From positions 1 to 16,848 of the forward strand of contig CANRFS010000013.1 of assembly GCA_947629965.1 (NCBI GenBank): a stretch of 16,848 nucleotides of DNA. The letters are read 5' to 3'. Positions within the stretch are counted from its first letter, which is position 1. Each line of letters starts with the position of its first letter. The notes under the pieces were generated by a model. That model had not been told where the DNA came from, did not search any database, and saw only the letters and a list, made by a program, of their open reading frames with translations. The translations under genes were made by a program, and so were the position numbers. Source of the stretch: an uncultured Clostridia bacterium. GTDB taxonomy: Bacteria; Bacillota; Clostridia; TANB77; CAG-508. This document shows positions 9,365 to 16,848 of this stretch, one piece after another.

Positions 9365-11372
9365 TTATGCCAATTCTGTAAAATATTCATTTATTCTTAT
9401 TATAAGTTCATGTTTTGCTTCATCTAATGTCATACCTTCTAATTGTGCTCCGGCAAGTGTGATGTGTCCACCGCCTCCGAAGTTTCTCTAGTATTATTTG
9501 CACATTTATATCACCTATAGAACGTCCACTAATACATATTTTATCTCCTAAGTTTCCAATTACAAATGATGCTGTTATATCACTAATAGTAAGCAATTCG
9601 TCTGCAGCTTTTGCACAAATTAAATTAGCGTTTTTATCTTTTTTCTTATATTCTGATATTCCAATTGATTCATTTATTATTTCTGCTCTTTTTACTATAT
9701 CTGCTATTACATTATAATTTTTCAAATCACTTTGGAACCATTTTTTTACTCTTATTATATTAATACCATATTTCTTTAAGTAGGCTGCAGCTTCAAAAGT
9801 TCTAACACCTGTTTTAAATGTAAAGTTTTTTGTGTCTACCATAATTCCAGCATACAATCCTTCTGCTTCTATTTCATTTAATACTATATCATTAGTTCCA
9901 TATTCTATAATTTCTGTAACTAATTCAGATGCAGATGATGCGTAAGCTTCGTGGAAGGTAAGTGTTGCATTTTCTATGAATTCTGCGCTTTTTCTATGGT
10001 GATCTATTATAACTATATTTTCTGTTTTATCTAAAAGCTCTGGTACCTCAACAAAATTCTTTTTGTGTGTATCTGTAATTATTAATAATGTATTAGGATT
10101 TATTTTTGCTAGAGCTTGTGATTTATCTATAATGACATTTTGATATTCTTCTTGCTCGTTTAATATATTTATAAAATTGTCAATAGCTAAATTTTTGGTA
10201 TTATTTACTATATAAACATCTGGTTTTATTGTCTTTGCAAATCTGTATAATCCTAGACTTGATCCCATTGAATCTATATCGCCATTTTGATGTCCCATAA
10301 TTATTACATTTTCTGCATCTTCTATTAATTCTTCTAAAGCATGTGCTACAACTCTTGCCTTAACTTTTGTTCTTTTTTCTAATTCTTGCGCTTTTCCACC
10401 AAAGAAATTGTATTTTCCATCTGATTTTACTACTGCTTGATCTCCACCTCTGCCAAGTGCTATATTCATTGCATCATTAGCTGATTGATATATTTCATAA
10501 TTTGTTTCTCCATCATTAGATATAGCTATACTTAATGTTAATTGTAATTTTTCACTAGTTTTTATTTCTTTTATTTTATCTAAAATACTAAATTTATCAG
10601 CTTGCATTTGTTCTAAATATTTTTGTTCAAATACATATACAAATGTATCTCTTTCTGTTTTTATCATAACGCCATTTGACTGGCTTGCCCAATCATATAA
10701 CATTTTTTCTATTTCTGCCATTACTTGTGGCTTTTCTTCTGTTGCTATTCTTTGTATTATTTCATCATAGTTGTCTATCATTATAATTCCAAGACATGTT
10801 TTTGAATTATTATATTTATTTAATAACTCTTTTTCTTCAGTTATATCAATAAAATATAATATTGTCATGTATTTGCTTATTTTCCTTTTATCTTTTTGCT
10901 TTATTTTTACATAATCACCAATTACATGATAAGTTTTCTCGTCTATAGTTACTTCTTTATCAACTGTTGGTATATTATTATTATCTATATCTACTTTTAT
11001 TTCTTTTGTAATTTCGTCAATATAATTATTAATTCCAACATTTGCAAATTCTTTGTTAAATTTAGAACTTCTCCAAATTACATTACCATCTGTTTCTAAT
11101 ATTATTAATGGAAATGGTGAATTTAATAATGTATTTTTTGCTGCTGAATCCATACTGATTGTAAGTTCATCTATATAACTAGATATTTCTGATTCTCTTT
11201 TATTGTATATCCAAATTGTATATAAAATTATTAACGCATATACAATAATACTTGGAATAATATATATTGCAGAATTTATACATAACAAAATTAAGGCTAT
11301 CGCAATTATTGCAAGATACACCTTCGTTTTAGCCTCTATATTTTTGATTATTTTCATGTTGTTATTTTGCAT
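9365..11372 (-). CDS. gdpP: GdpP-type cyclic-di-AMP phosphodiesterase, +1 shift near the C-terminus
   Basis: Membrane-anchored DHH/DHHA1 enzyme that hydrolyses c-di-AMP to pApA, controlling potassium, wall and stress responses. In order: two membrane segments (about 18-56), a PAS-like domain (about 80-180), a degenerate GGDEF domain (about 190-320), and the DHH domain with GHQNGDIDS (H361, D365, D367), DTH (434-436) and DHHR (457-460). DHHA1 follows. GGAGGAGAT lies upstream of ATG 11372. The frame reaches AAA CTT CGG AGG at 9479. Skipping the C gives K-L-GGGGHITLAGAQLEG, the family C-terminus, and a natural stop at 9367-9365, for 668 residues (family about 655). This is the only in-frame CGG. 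Unshifted translation would replace this conserved end with an arginine-rich tail. A promoter overlaps the end of ksgA. Confidence 0.95.
9477..9479 (-). other. In-frame CGG with +1 shift, gdpP
   Basis: Frame reads AAA CTT CGG AGG; skipping the C at 9479 gives CTT GGA GGC GGT GGA CAC (L-G-G-G-G-H), the DHHA1 signature. The other nearby CGG trinucleotides straddle GGC GGT and GCC GGA in the restored frame. Confidence 0.85.
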
Positions 11373-11407
11373 GTTTTTATTATCTCCTCCAAAAATTTAC
11401 ACTTTCT

Positions 11408-11436
11408 ATTTTACCTCAAAATGGCTATTTTGTCAA
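11408..11436 (-). promoter_or_regulatory. gdpP promoter, sigma-A type
   Basis: Minus-strand TTGACA (11436-11431), a 17-base spacer and TAAAAT (11413-11408). The -35 box overlaps the TGA stop of ksgA, so gdpP can be transcribed separately from ksgA. Confidence 0.7.
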
Positions 11437-12287
11437 TTTTTACTGACATAATCAGATATTTTTGCAAAATCTTCTAATGTTAGTTTCTCTCCTCTTATTT
11501 TTAAATCTATTTTTAAATCAGTTAACATTCTTTCAATTTGTTCTTTTGATGCTAATTTTCCGTTTGTAAGAGCATTTAAAAGTGTTTTTCGCTTTTGCAT
11601 AAACGCTATTTTTATTATTTTAAATAATAATTCTTCATCTGCTACTTCTACTGAAGGTTTATTTAAAACATTTAATTTTATTACACTTGAATTTACTTCT
11701 GGAGCTGGTATAAATGATGTATTTAGTACATCTATTATTTTTTGTGGCTTGGTATAATAATTGATTGCATAAGTTATAGCTCCTGAATTCTTCCCTCCTG
11801 GAACATCTACCAATCTATCTGCTACTTCTTTTTGAACCATAACTGTTATGCTTTCTATATTTAGCTTATCTTCTAATAATTTCATTATAATAGGAGTAGT
11901 TATATAATATGGTAAATTAGCAACTATTTTTACATTTAGTATATTACTATTTTTATTGTCCTTTATTAATTTATGTAAATCCACTTTCAAAACGTCTTCA
12001 TTGATTAATTCAAAATTATTATAAAATTTAAAACGTTCATTTAAAATATTAATCATTCTTGTGTCTAATTCAATACATACAACTTTTCCAGCATTATCTA
12101 AAAGTCTTTTTGTAAGTGTTCCAAGACCTGGTCCAATTTCTATTATCAAATCATTTTTATTAACATTAGATGCTTTAATAATATTATCTATTACTTCATC
12201 ATTAATTAAAAAATTTTGACCTAATTTTTTATTTGCTACAATATTATATTTTTTTAAAATATCTTTTGTCTCTATATATGAATTCAC
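11433..12287 (-). CDS. rsmA: 16S rRNA dimethyladenosine transferase KsgA/RsmA
   Basis: Dimethylates two adjacent adenines in the 3'-terminal hairpin of 16S rRNA (A1518/A1519 in E. coli), using S-adenosylmethionine, late in 30S assembly. It shows LGQNFL near the N-terminus, the SAM-binding EIGPGLGTLT (GPGLG at about 52-56), the catalytic NLPYY (about 124-128) and a C-terminal helical domain. I chose GTG 12287 (284 residues) because GGTGA lies 5 bases upstream; TTG 12299 and GTG 12296 are in-frame alternatives. It has no in-frame CGG and is intact; its only CGG straddles AAC GGA. The stop overlaps the gdpP promoter. Confidence 0.97.
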   Translation of the reverse strand: MNSYIETKDILKKYNIVANKKLGQNFLINDEVIDNIIKASNVNKNDLIIEIGPGLGTLTKRLLDNAGKVVCIELDTRMINILNERFKFYNNFELINEDVLKVDLHKLIKDNKNSNILNVKIVANLPYYITTPIIMKLLEDKLNIESITVMVQKEVADRLVDVPGGKNSGAITYAINYYTKPQKIIDVLNTSFIPAPEVNSSVIKLNVLNKPSVEVADEELLFKIIKIAFMQKRKTLLNALTNGKLASKEQIERMLTDLKIDLKIRGEKLTLEDFAKISDYVSKN

Positions 12288-12320
12288 TTTTATCACCAAT
12301 ACTATTATATACTATGTGTC

Positions 12321-12345
12321 AATGCTACATAGTTTTTCATATTTT
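12321..12345 (+). repeat. 25-bp direct repeat, left copy
   Basis: Begins AATGCTACATAG. Identical over 25 bases to 14076-14100. The two copies lie outside both ends of pilin 2, between ksgA on one side and the PBP gene on the other. Confidence 0.8.
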
Positions 12346-12415
12346 TGAAGTTTTATAATTGATATAAAGGAGTAGTTATTAATGGTAGTATCTACCATGT
12401 TAATATAAAATTTAA

Positions 12416-12443
12416 GCATGCTAGAAATTAAATTCTAGCATGC
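12416..12443 (-). terminator. Terminator after pilin 2
   Basis: Perfect 11-bp stem (12416-12426 with 12433-12443, GCATGCTAGAA and its complement) with a 6-base loop. It lies 38 bases past the pilin 2 stop and is followed on the minus strand by TTAAATTTTATATT. Confidence 0.75.
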
Positions 12444-12480
12444 CAAGACATAGTATCGATAGTTATTCTTTAATTGATAA

Positions 12481-13821
12481 TTAATTTAAAGTATGAGGAT
12501 TGCCAGCACTATTTTCACCAGAACTTGCAGTAACCTCGACACCAGAGCCGAGGTGAACAACGGGCCTTAAAGCATTCGAGGCGTCCATTGGTAATAGAAC
12601 GATCGGCATAATACGATTTTCTAAGGAAACATCACGGACAGATGCGTTATAACTTTCGACGTCACCACCTCCGGCACCTCCGCCGCCTCCGCCGCCAAAC
12701 CCTCCTCTTACACCCGCTCCGTCGCCCCCGTATAAGGAACAATAATCTATAGTAGAACCACTGATGGTACGCAACGAGAAAAATGGAAACCCCCAGGTGT
12801 AAGAATCTTCAACGCATCTTGATGCAAGCCAATAACCAACATCTGATGAAAATATTATATTTTTGAAATTATCACTTTCAAAATATTTTCCCTTAGAAGT
12901 ATCTAATATATAGGCCGTATGTTTACATGTCATATATGTTTTTGCAGTATCACTTTCTTTTTCTTTTGTTGTTAACTGCTCCTCTGTATAATAAGGCTCA
13001 CTTCCTTCAATTCCATCGGTTTTTACAGTTTCTACATCTATTCCTGATCCATTTTCCTTAGCATATAGTACTGGATAGTTTAAATCAGTTGTATATTTGT
13101 TCGTTTCTCCATATTCAGCTGCATAAGGAGTATCTTCATTTCTTTTACTTATCCCTGCATCGTTAAATCCTGCTTCTACATCTTCTATTGTTAAACTTCT
13201 TGCCGTTGCTCCTAATTTCTTATTACTGTACAACTTAGCGCAAATATCATTTAGTATATATACACCATTATTATAAGCTACAGCATCATTAAAATAAACT
13301 TTTTCAGATGTTGGTAACTCACTTATTAGTATTAAACAACCGCTTTTATCTACTCCTAATATCTTCCAATTTAAATTTTCTGTTGTTAAATTTGAACTAT
13401 TACTTTGGGTACCAGTATATTCTTTACCTAACTTAGTACTTTCATATATCCCTGAGTCTGGTGTATACTCCACATAATCTCCTATTTTTATTCCTGAATC
13501 TTCTCCATTATATGTGATATTTCCATCCTCATCTTGCTCCCAGCTTGATGTCTCGTCATCTTGATTATCAGATGGTGTTCCTTCTAAATACTTATCCAGT
13601 GAATCGTACCATTTGTCTCCTATTTTTATTCTTCCTGTAAGCAAATCTCTTTCTTGTATTTGTGCTTCTTGTGTTTCTGTTTTTGCTTCCTGAGCTCTTC
13701 TTATCAACCCTCCATTTAATGCTACACTTACTGTTACTGCCACTAATATTAGCATTACAATTATTGTGATTATTAGGGCTATTAATGTAATTCCTCTGTT
13801 TTTTAATTTTTCTTGATTCAC
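12481..13821 (-). CDS. Second pilin-like surface protein with GC-rich, Gly-rich insertion
   Basis: Probable cell-surface or pilus-related protein of 446 residues; the function is not recognised. The N-terminal signal (KNRG, then ITLIAL and a hydrophobic segment to about residue 34) and the following ALNGGLI region are nearly identical to pilin 1. GTG 13821 is chosen as start because AAGGAGAG lies about ten bases upstream. The C-terminal domain contains GYWLASRCV and ends with LRPVVHLGSG. Between them is a glycine tract, FGGGGGGGAGGGD; bases 12661-12720 are 43 of 60 G or C, against a strongly AT-rich background. Codons such as CGT, ATC, GTC and CTC are more common there than in the rest of the gene. 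It has no in-frame CGG, although many CGGs straddle codons, and is uninterrupted. Direct repeats flank it, which suggests a transferable cassette. Confidence 0.85.
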   Translation of the reverse strand: MNQEKLKNRGITLIALIITIIVMLILVAVTVSVALNGGLIRRAQEAKTETQEAQIQERDLLTGRIKIGDKWYDSLDKYLEGTPSDNQDDETSSWEQDEDGNITYNGEDSGIKIGDYVEYTPDSGIYESTKLGKEYTGTQSNSSNLTTENLNWKILGVDKSGCLILISELPTSEKVYFNDAVAYNNGVYILNDICAKLYSNKKLGATARSLTIEDVEAGFNDAGISKRNEDTPYAAEYGETNKYTTDLNYPVLYAKENGSGIDVETVKTDGIEGSEPYYTEEQLTTKEKESDTAKTYMTCKHTAYILDTSKGKYFESDNFKNIIFSSDVGYWLASRCVEDSYTWGFPFFSLRTISGSTIDYCSLYGGDGAGVRGGFGGGGGGGAGGGDVESYNASVRDVSLENRIMPIVLLPMDASNALRPVVHLGSGVEVTASSGENSAGNPHTLN

Positions 13822-13835
13822 GTACTTTTCTCTCC

Positions 13836-13882
13836 TTCATTTGTTTTTTCTTTTTTTGGACGGACTAATTTTAGTCTTTTTT
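13836..13882 (-). promoter_or_regulatory. Conserved 5' leader of pilin 2
   Basis: 47 nt matching the pilin 1 leader at 6688-6734 with one C/T difference, including the GACTAA/TTAGTC hairpin (13863-13876). The sequence further upstream differs, so the element itself is conserved rather than the whole upstream region. Confidence 0.6.
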
Positions 13883-14075
13883 ATTTTTCCAAATTTAATC
13901 ATTTTTATGTCCATTTTAATTTACATATCTATAATATATTATCTTTTTTTCGCTGTCAATATTTCTTGTTTTTTTGTTATATATTTGTAATATAAAAACA
14001 AAAGAAAACGCAGTTAAAACATACTTAAATAATTTTTTTATAGCCATTTGTTTCACATTATTGATACATATACAT

Positions 14076-14100
14076 AATGCTACATAGTTTTTCATATTTT
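14076..14100 (+). repeat. 25-bp direct repeat, right copy
   Basis: Same sequence and orientation as 12321-12345. It lies about 70 bases upstream of the PBP start. Confidence 0.8.
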
Positions 14101-14134
14101 AATTGATTTTTAATGATTAATGATATACAATTTG

Positions 14135-14140
14135 TATAAT
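14135..14140 (+). promoter_or_regulatory. Possible -10 box of the PBP gene
   Basis: TATAAT preceded by TTTG, 27 bases before the start codon. No good -35 box is found at 16-18 bases. Confidence 0.35.
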
Positions 14141-14167
14141 AAAAATAAAAAATAGGTGTGTGTTAAT

Positions 14168-16398
14168 ATGGGCAGAAATAGAAAAATTATTAAAATAGAT
14201 TCATTAGGTAAAAAAAGATTATTTATATATCTTTTTTCAGCTATTATTTTACTTTTTTTATTAATAGTAAGATTACTTTTTTTACAATTTGTACAAGGCG
14301 CTGAATTAAAGGAAGAAGCTGTTAGAAATCAATTATCTAGTAAAACTATAATTCCTAATAGAGGAACAATTTATGATTCTACAGGCAAAGCTCTTGCAAT
14401 TAGTGCTAAAGTTGACACTGTATATGTAACTCCTACTAAAATAAAATATTCAGATGATACAGAAGTTAATAAGGAAATTTTAGCACATGCCTTTAGTGAT
14501 ATTTTTAAATTAGATTACGACGAAACATTAGAAAAATTAAAAACAAAAGAAACTACTTTTGCAATTGCTGAAAAAGTTGAAAATGATAAAATAGTTTTAC
14601 TAAAAGATTGGATGGAAAACAATAAAATAACGTCTGGTATTTCCATTAATGAAGATACAAAAAGATATTATCCTTATAATAATTTAGCATCAAATCTTAT
14701 AGGTTTTACTGGTACAGAAAATTCTGGCCTTTGGGGATTAGAAGCTACTTTAGATGATATTCTTGCTCGGTACTCCCCGGAAAATTGTTAGCTTCTACTA
14801 ATTCAGTAAATGGTGAAATTCCAAATGGAGAAAAAACTTATGTGGAAGCTCAAAATGGCAGTAATGTAACTCTTACTATTGATGTTAATATACAGTCTAT
14901 AGCAGAAAAATATCTTGAACAGGCTGTTACAGAAAACAAAGCGGATGGTGGAAATGTTATAATAATGAATCCATCAAGTGGTGATGTGCTAGCTATGGCA
15001 ACATATCCAGATTATAATTTAAATGCTCCTTTCACTATAAATAATCCTGAATTAAAGGAAAAATGGGACAAACTTTCTTCAGATGATAAAAACAACGCTT
15101 TATTTAATATGTGGAAAAACACAGCTGTTCAAAGTACATATGAACCTGGTTCTACGTTTAAGATAATAACTGCTGCTGCAGGTTTAGAAGAGGGATTAAT
15201 TACACCTGATAATCACTCTGATTTTTACTGTTCTGGATATGAAGATGTGTCTGGTGTTACAATGAGATGTTGGAAATATTATGAACCACATGGCTCAGAA
15301 AGTTTAAGAGAGGCACTTGGAAATTCATGTAACCCTGCTTTTATACAATTAGGACGAAAAATAGGTGCTAAAACTTTGTATAAATATTATAAAGGATTTG
15401 GGTTGTTTAATACCACTAATCCATATTTCTATGGCGAATCAAATAGCGTATTTTTTGATGAAAGTACTATAAATGAATTTAACGTTGCTACAATGTCTTT
15501 TGGACAAAGGTTTACAATAACTCCTATTCAATTAATTACAGCTGTATCTGCTGTAGCTAACGAAGGGGTATTAATGCAGCCTCGTATAGTAAAAGAAATA
15601 AAAAATACTAATACCAACGCAGTTACTACTATTGAACCTAAATCGATAAGACAAGTTATATCTAAGGACACTGCTGATACCATGATGGACATGCTAGAAT
15701 ATGTAGTAAATGATGGTACTGGTAAATATGCAAAAATAAATGGTTATTCTGTAGGTGGAAAAACTGGAACATCAGAACCTTTATCAGGAAACGAAGATGA
15801 AGGTTATGTTGCTTCATTTATTGCTATGTCACCTACTGTAAATACTCAGGTAGTTGTTCTTGTTACAATATATAATCCTAAAGGCTTTAGTCACCAAGGA
15901 AGCCAAGTTGCAGGTCCTGTTATTAAACAAATATTATCAGAAGTTTTACCTTATCTTGGTGTTGCATCAAATAATAATCCATCTACTAATACAACATCAA
16001 CTAAAACAAGTCCGCTTCCTGATGTAAGAAATAAAACTATTTCTGAAGCAAAATCTATTTTAAAGGACGCTGGATTTAATGTAAAAATAACTGGAGCTGA
16101 AGATGAAAATTCGACTTTAATTATAGACCAAGTTCCAAAGCCTGGCGTTACATTATTCCAAGATTCAACTATATATCTGTATACTTCTAATAATAATGTT
16201 CGAACACCTAAAAAAGTTCCAGATTTAAGAGGTATGACTTCTTCTCAGGTACTAAATTCTATAAAAGCAGCTAATTTAAATGTAATTATAGATGGTTCTG
16301 GAGTAGTTGTAAGTCAAGATATTGCTGCTGGAAAAGAAGTAGAGCAAGGAACAGCAATCACTGTTACTTTGCAAACGGAAACTGCAAATGGGTATTAG
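14168..16398 (+). CDS. Class B penicillin-binding protein (SpoVD/FtsI type) with two PASTA domains, two +1 shifts
   Basis: Peptidoglycan D,D-transpeptidase for septal or spore cortex wall. It has a short cytoplasmic N-terminus, one membrane segment (about 18-42), a dimerisation domain starting at PNRGTIYDSTG, and a transpeptidase domain with the active-site STFK (328-331), SCN (386-388) and KTG (531-533). Two PASTA domains follow (about 616-672 and 681-736). The length and C-terminal PASTA fit SpoVD or a divisome PBP; context does not decide. ATG 14168 has AGGTG upstream. The frame hits GCT CGG (14768); skipping C gives GGT ACT CCC and then a second CGG (14778). Skipping that C gives GGA AAA TTG, restoring A-GTP-GKLLAST. 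Both are needed for any transpeptidase domain. No other in-frame CGG occurs in the 742 residues. Confidence 0.95.
14768..14770 (+). other. In-frame CGG with +1 shift, PBP first site
   Basis: Frame reads CTT GCT CGG TAC. Skipping the C at 14768 gives GCT GGT ACT CCC (A-G-T-P). If unskipped, translation stops at TAG seven codons later. Confidence 0.8.
14778..14780 (+). other. In-frame CGG with +1 shift, PBP second site
   Basis: In the frame entered at the first site, the codons are ACT CCC CGG AAA. Skipping the C at 14778 gives CCC GGA AAA TTG (P-G-K-L). It lies within a CCCC run, so a homopolymer error is possible here. Confidence 0.75.
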
Positions 16399-16479
16399 TT
16401 CCGAGTTTCCTATTAAGATGGAAAGGTATGTTTTAGAAGAACATCATTCTATTTTGAAAGCAAATTTAAAACAATAATA

Positions 16480-16517
16480 AAAGGTAGATAACAGCTAGAG
16501 TGCTATTTTCTACCTTT
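16480..16517. terminator. Shared terminator between convergent genes
   Basis: Arms AAAGGTAGA (16480-16488) and TCTACCTTT (16509-16517) with an internal AGC/GCT stem. It lies between the PBP gene and the minus-strand gene at the right edge and can serve both. The T-rich tail is better on the minus strand. The rest of 16399-16479 shows only a 19-codon ORF at 16418 with no ribosome binding site. Confidence 0.65.
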
Positions 16518-16524
16518 CATTGTA

Positions 16525-16848
16525 TTACCCAAAGATTTTATTAAATAAGCGCTTTATAAAATTGGGTTGTTTGTCTCTGACAGTTGGATTGTTGCTCTTT
16601 ACTGGCTTTTCGCCGATATCGTAGATAGTCAATCTAATACATTTTCCATCATCAGACATCTCTGAATAGATATCGTTCATAACCATATCGGTTATTTTGC
16701 CATTCATCATTTTACGAATAATGTATGCTTGATACAAATCCATCGGTTCTCTGCCTATATCAGTTAAAACATCTCCATCATTCCGATAAAAATAAAACTG
16801 ATTTTTCACTTCCGTTTCTGATAATGTGAATGTTCCGTCTGATATTGC
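16525..16848 (-). CDS. Unknown protein, 5' end outside window
   Basis: 107 C-terminal residues are visible and the frame is open to the window edge. I do not recognise the family. It shows no membrane segment; it has a DLYQAYIIRKMMNG helix-like stretch and a basic end, FIKRLFNKIFG. Its codon usage differs from the neighbours: CGT, CGC, CCG, ATC, ACC, GTC and AAG are all present, suggesting acquisition from elsewhere. It contains an in-frame CGG at 16785-16783 (F-Y-R-N-D) that is read through: a +1 shift there would stop after six codons. This is the only in-frame CGG in the window with no frame change. It converges on the PBP gene across a shared terminator. Confidence 0.6.
   Translation of the reverse strand, partial: AISDGTFTLSETEVKNQFYFYRNDGDVLTDIGREPMDLYQAYIIRKMMNGKITDMVMNDIYSEMSDDGKCIRLTIYDIGEKPVKSNNPTVRDKQPNFIKRLFNKIFG

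Larger units (their letters stand above)
13822..14167. other. Intergenic region between the divergent pilin 2 and PBP genes
   Basis: No gene is supported in these 346 bases. They hold the pilin 2 leader (13836-13882), the right copy of the 25-bp repeat (14076-14100) and a possible PBP promoter (14135-14140). I see no clear pilin 2 promoter; the sequence before its leader has only weak matches. Confidence 0.7.

Noticed and set aside
12294..12322. TTGACA and TATAAT upstream of ksgA on the minus strand
   Set aside because: They are only 7 bases apart, so they cannot form one sigma-A promoter.
12366..12408. AAAGGAG followed by an eight-codon plus-strand ORF, with small hairpins
   Set aside because: No downstream plus-strand gene it could lead, so a leader peptide role is not supported.
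14785..16398. PBP second part as an independent gene starting at TTG 14785
   Set aside because: No ribosome binding site, and the upstream part lacks the transpeptidase domain it must be joined to.
1..16848. Ordinary pseudogenisation of the split genes
   Set aside because: All lesions are the same class (extra C before an in-phase GGN), there is no in-frame stop or deletion elsewhere, and coding quality continues after every site.

Overview
The window comes from an AT-rich, low-GC Gram-positive genome. Its gene set points to an anaerobic spore former of the class Clostridia, possibly an uncultured gut lineage: a SpoIIE phosphatase, a GdpP-type c-di-AMP phosphodiesterase, a class B penicillin-binding protein with PASTA domains, and a Firmicutes-type topoisomerase III. 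The species cannot be named from the sequence.

Layout. Plus strand 1-1167: 3' part of asnS, followed by a strong terminator. Minus strand, right to left: rsmA/ksgA (12287-11433), gdpP (11372-9365), spoIIE (9135-6911), a pilin-like surface protein (6674-5305), aspS (5108-3354) and topB (3280-1375). A second pilin-like gene (13821-12481, minus) lies between ksgA and the PBP gene. It is flanked by exact 25-bp direct repeats and shares a 47-nt leader with the first pilin gene. Plus strand 14168-16398: the PASTA PBP. At the right edge a partial minus-strand gene of unknown function (16848-16525) has a different codon usage. I saw no tRNA, rRNA, CRISPR array or transposase.

Main observation. Five of the nine main genes (topB, pilin 1, spoIIE, gdpP, PBP) are broken into two or three reading frames. 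Each break is repaired by skipping one base, and at each break the upstream frame reaches an in-frame CGG codon. Skipping its C gives a GGN glycine codon that restores the family sequence (for example V-GHLV in TopB, L-GGGGH in GdpP, A-GTP-GK in the PBP). I count eight such sites. In roughly 4,900 codons of these nine genes I found no CGG read as a normal sense codon, while about 35 CGG trinucleotides that straddle codon boundaries cause no shift. The four uninterrupted genes (asnS, aspS, ksgA, pilin 2) have no in-frame CGG. This suggests either pervasive +1 recoding at an unassigned CGG codon (C skipped, GGN read as Gly, or CGGN read as a four-base codon) or a systematic consensus error that inserts C before GG. 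The partial gene at the right edge has one in-frame CGG read through without a shift and is the one counterexample; its foreign-looking codon usage may explain it.

How the genes fit together. asnS and aspS charge tRNA, ksgA methylates 16S rRNA, topB handles DNA topology, gdpP sets c-di-AMP level, spoIIE activates the forespore sigma factor programme and the PBP cross-links peptidoglycan. Full-length SpoIIE, GdpP, TopB and PBP would all depend on the proposed shift, so its efficiency would affect sporulation, signalling and wall synthesis.
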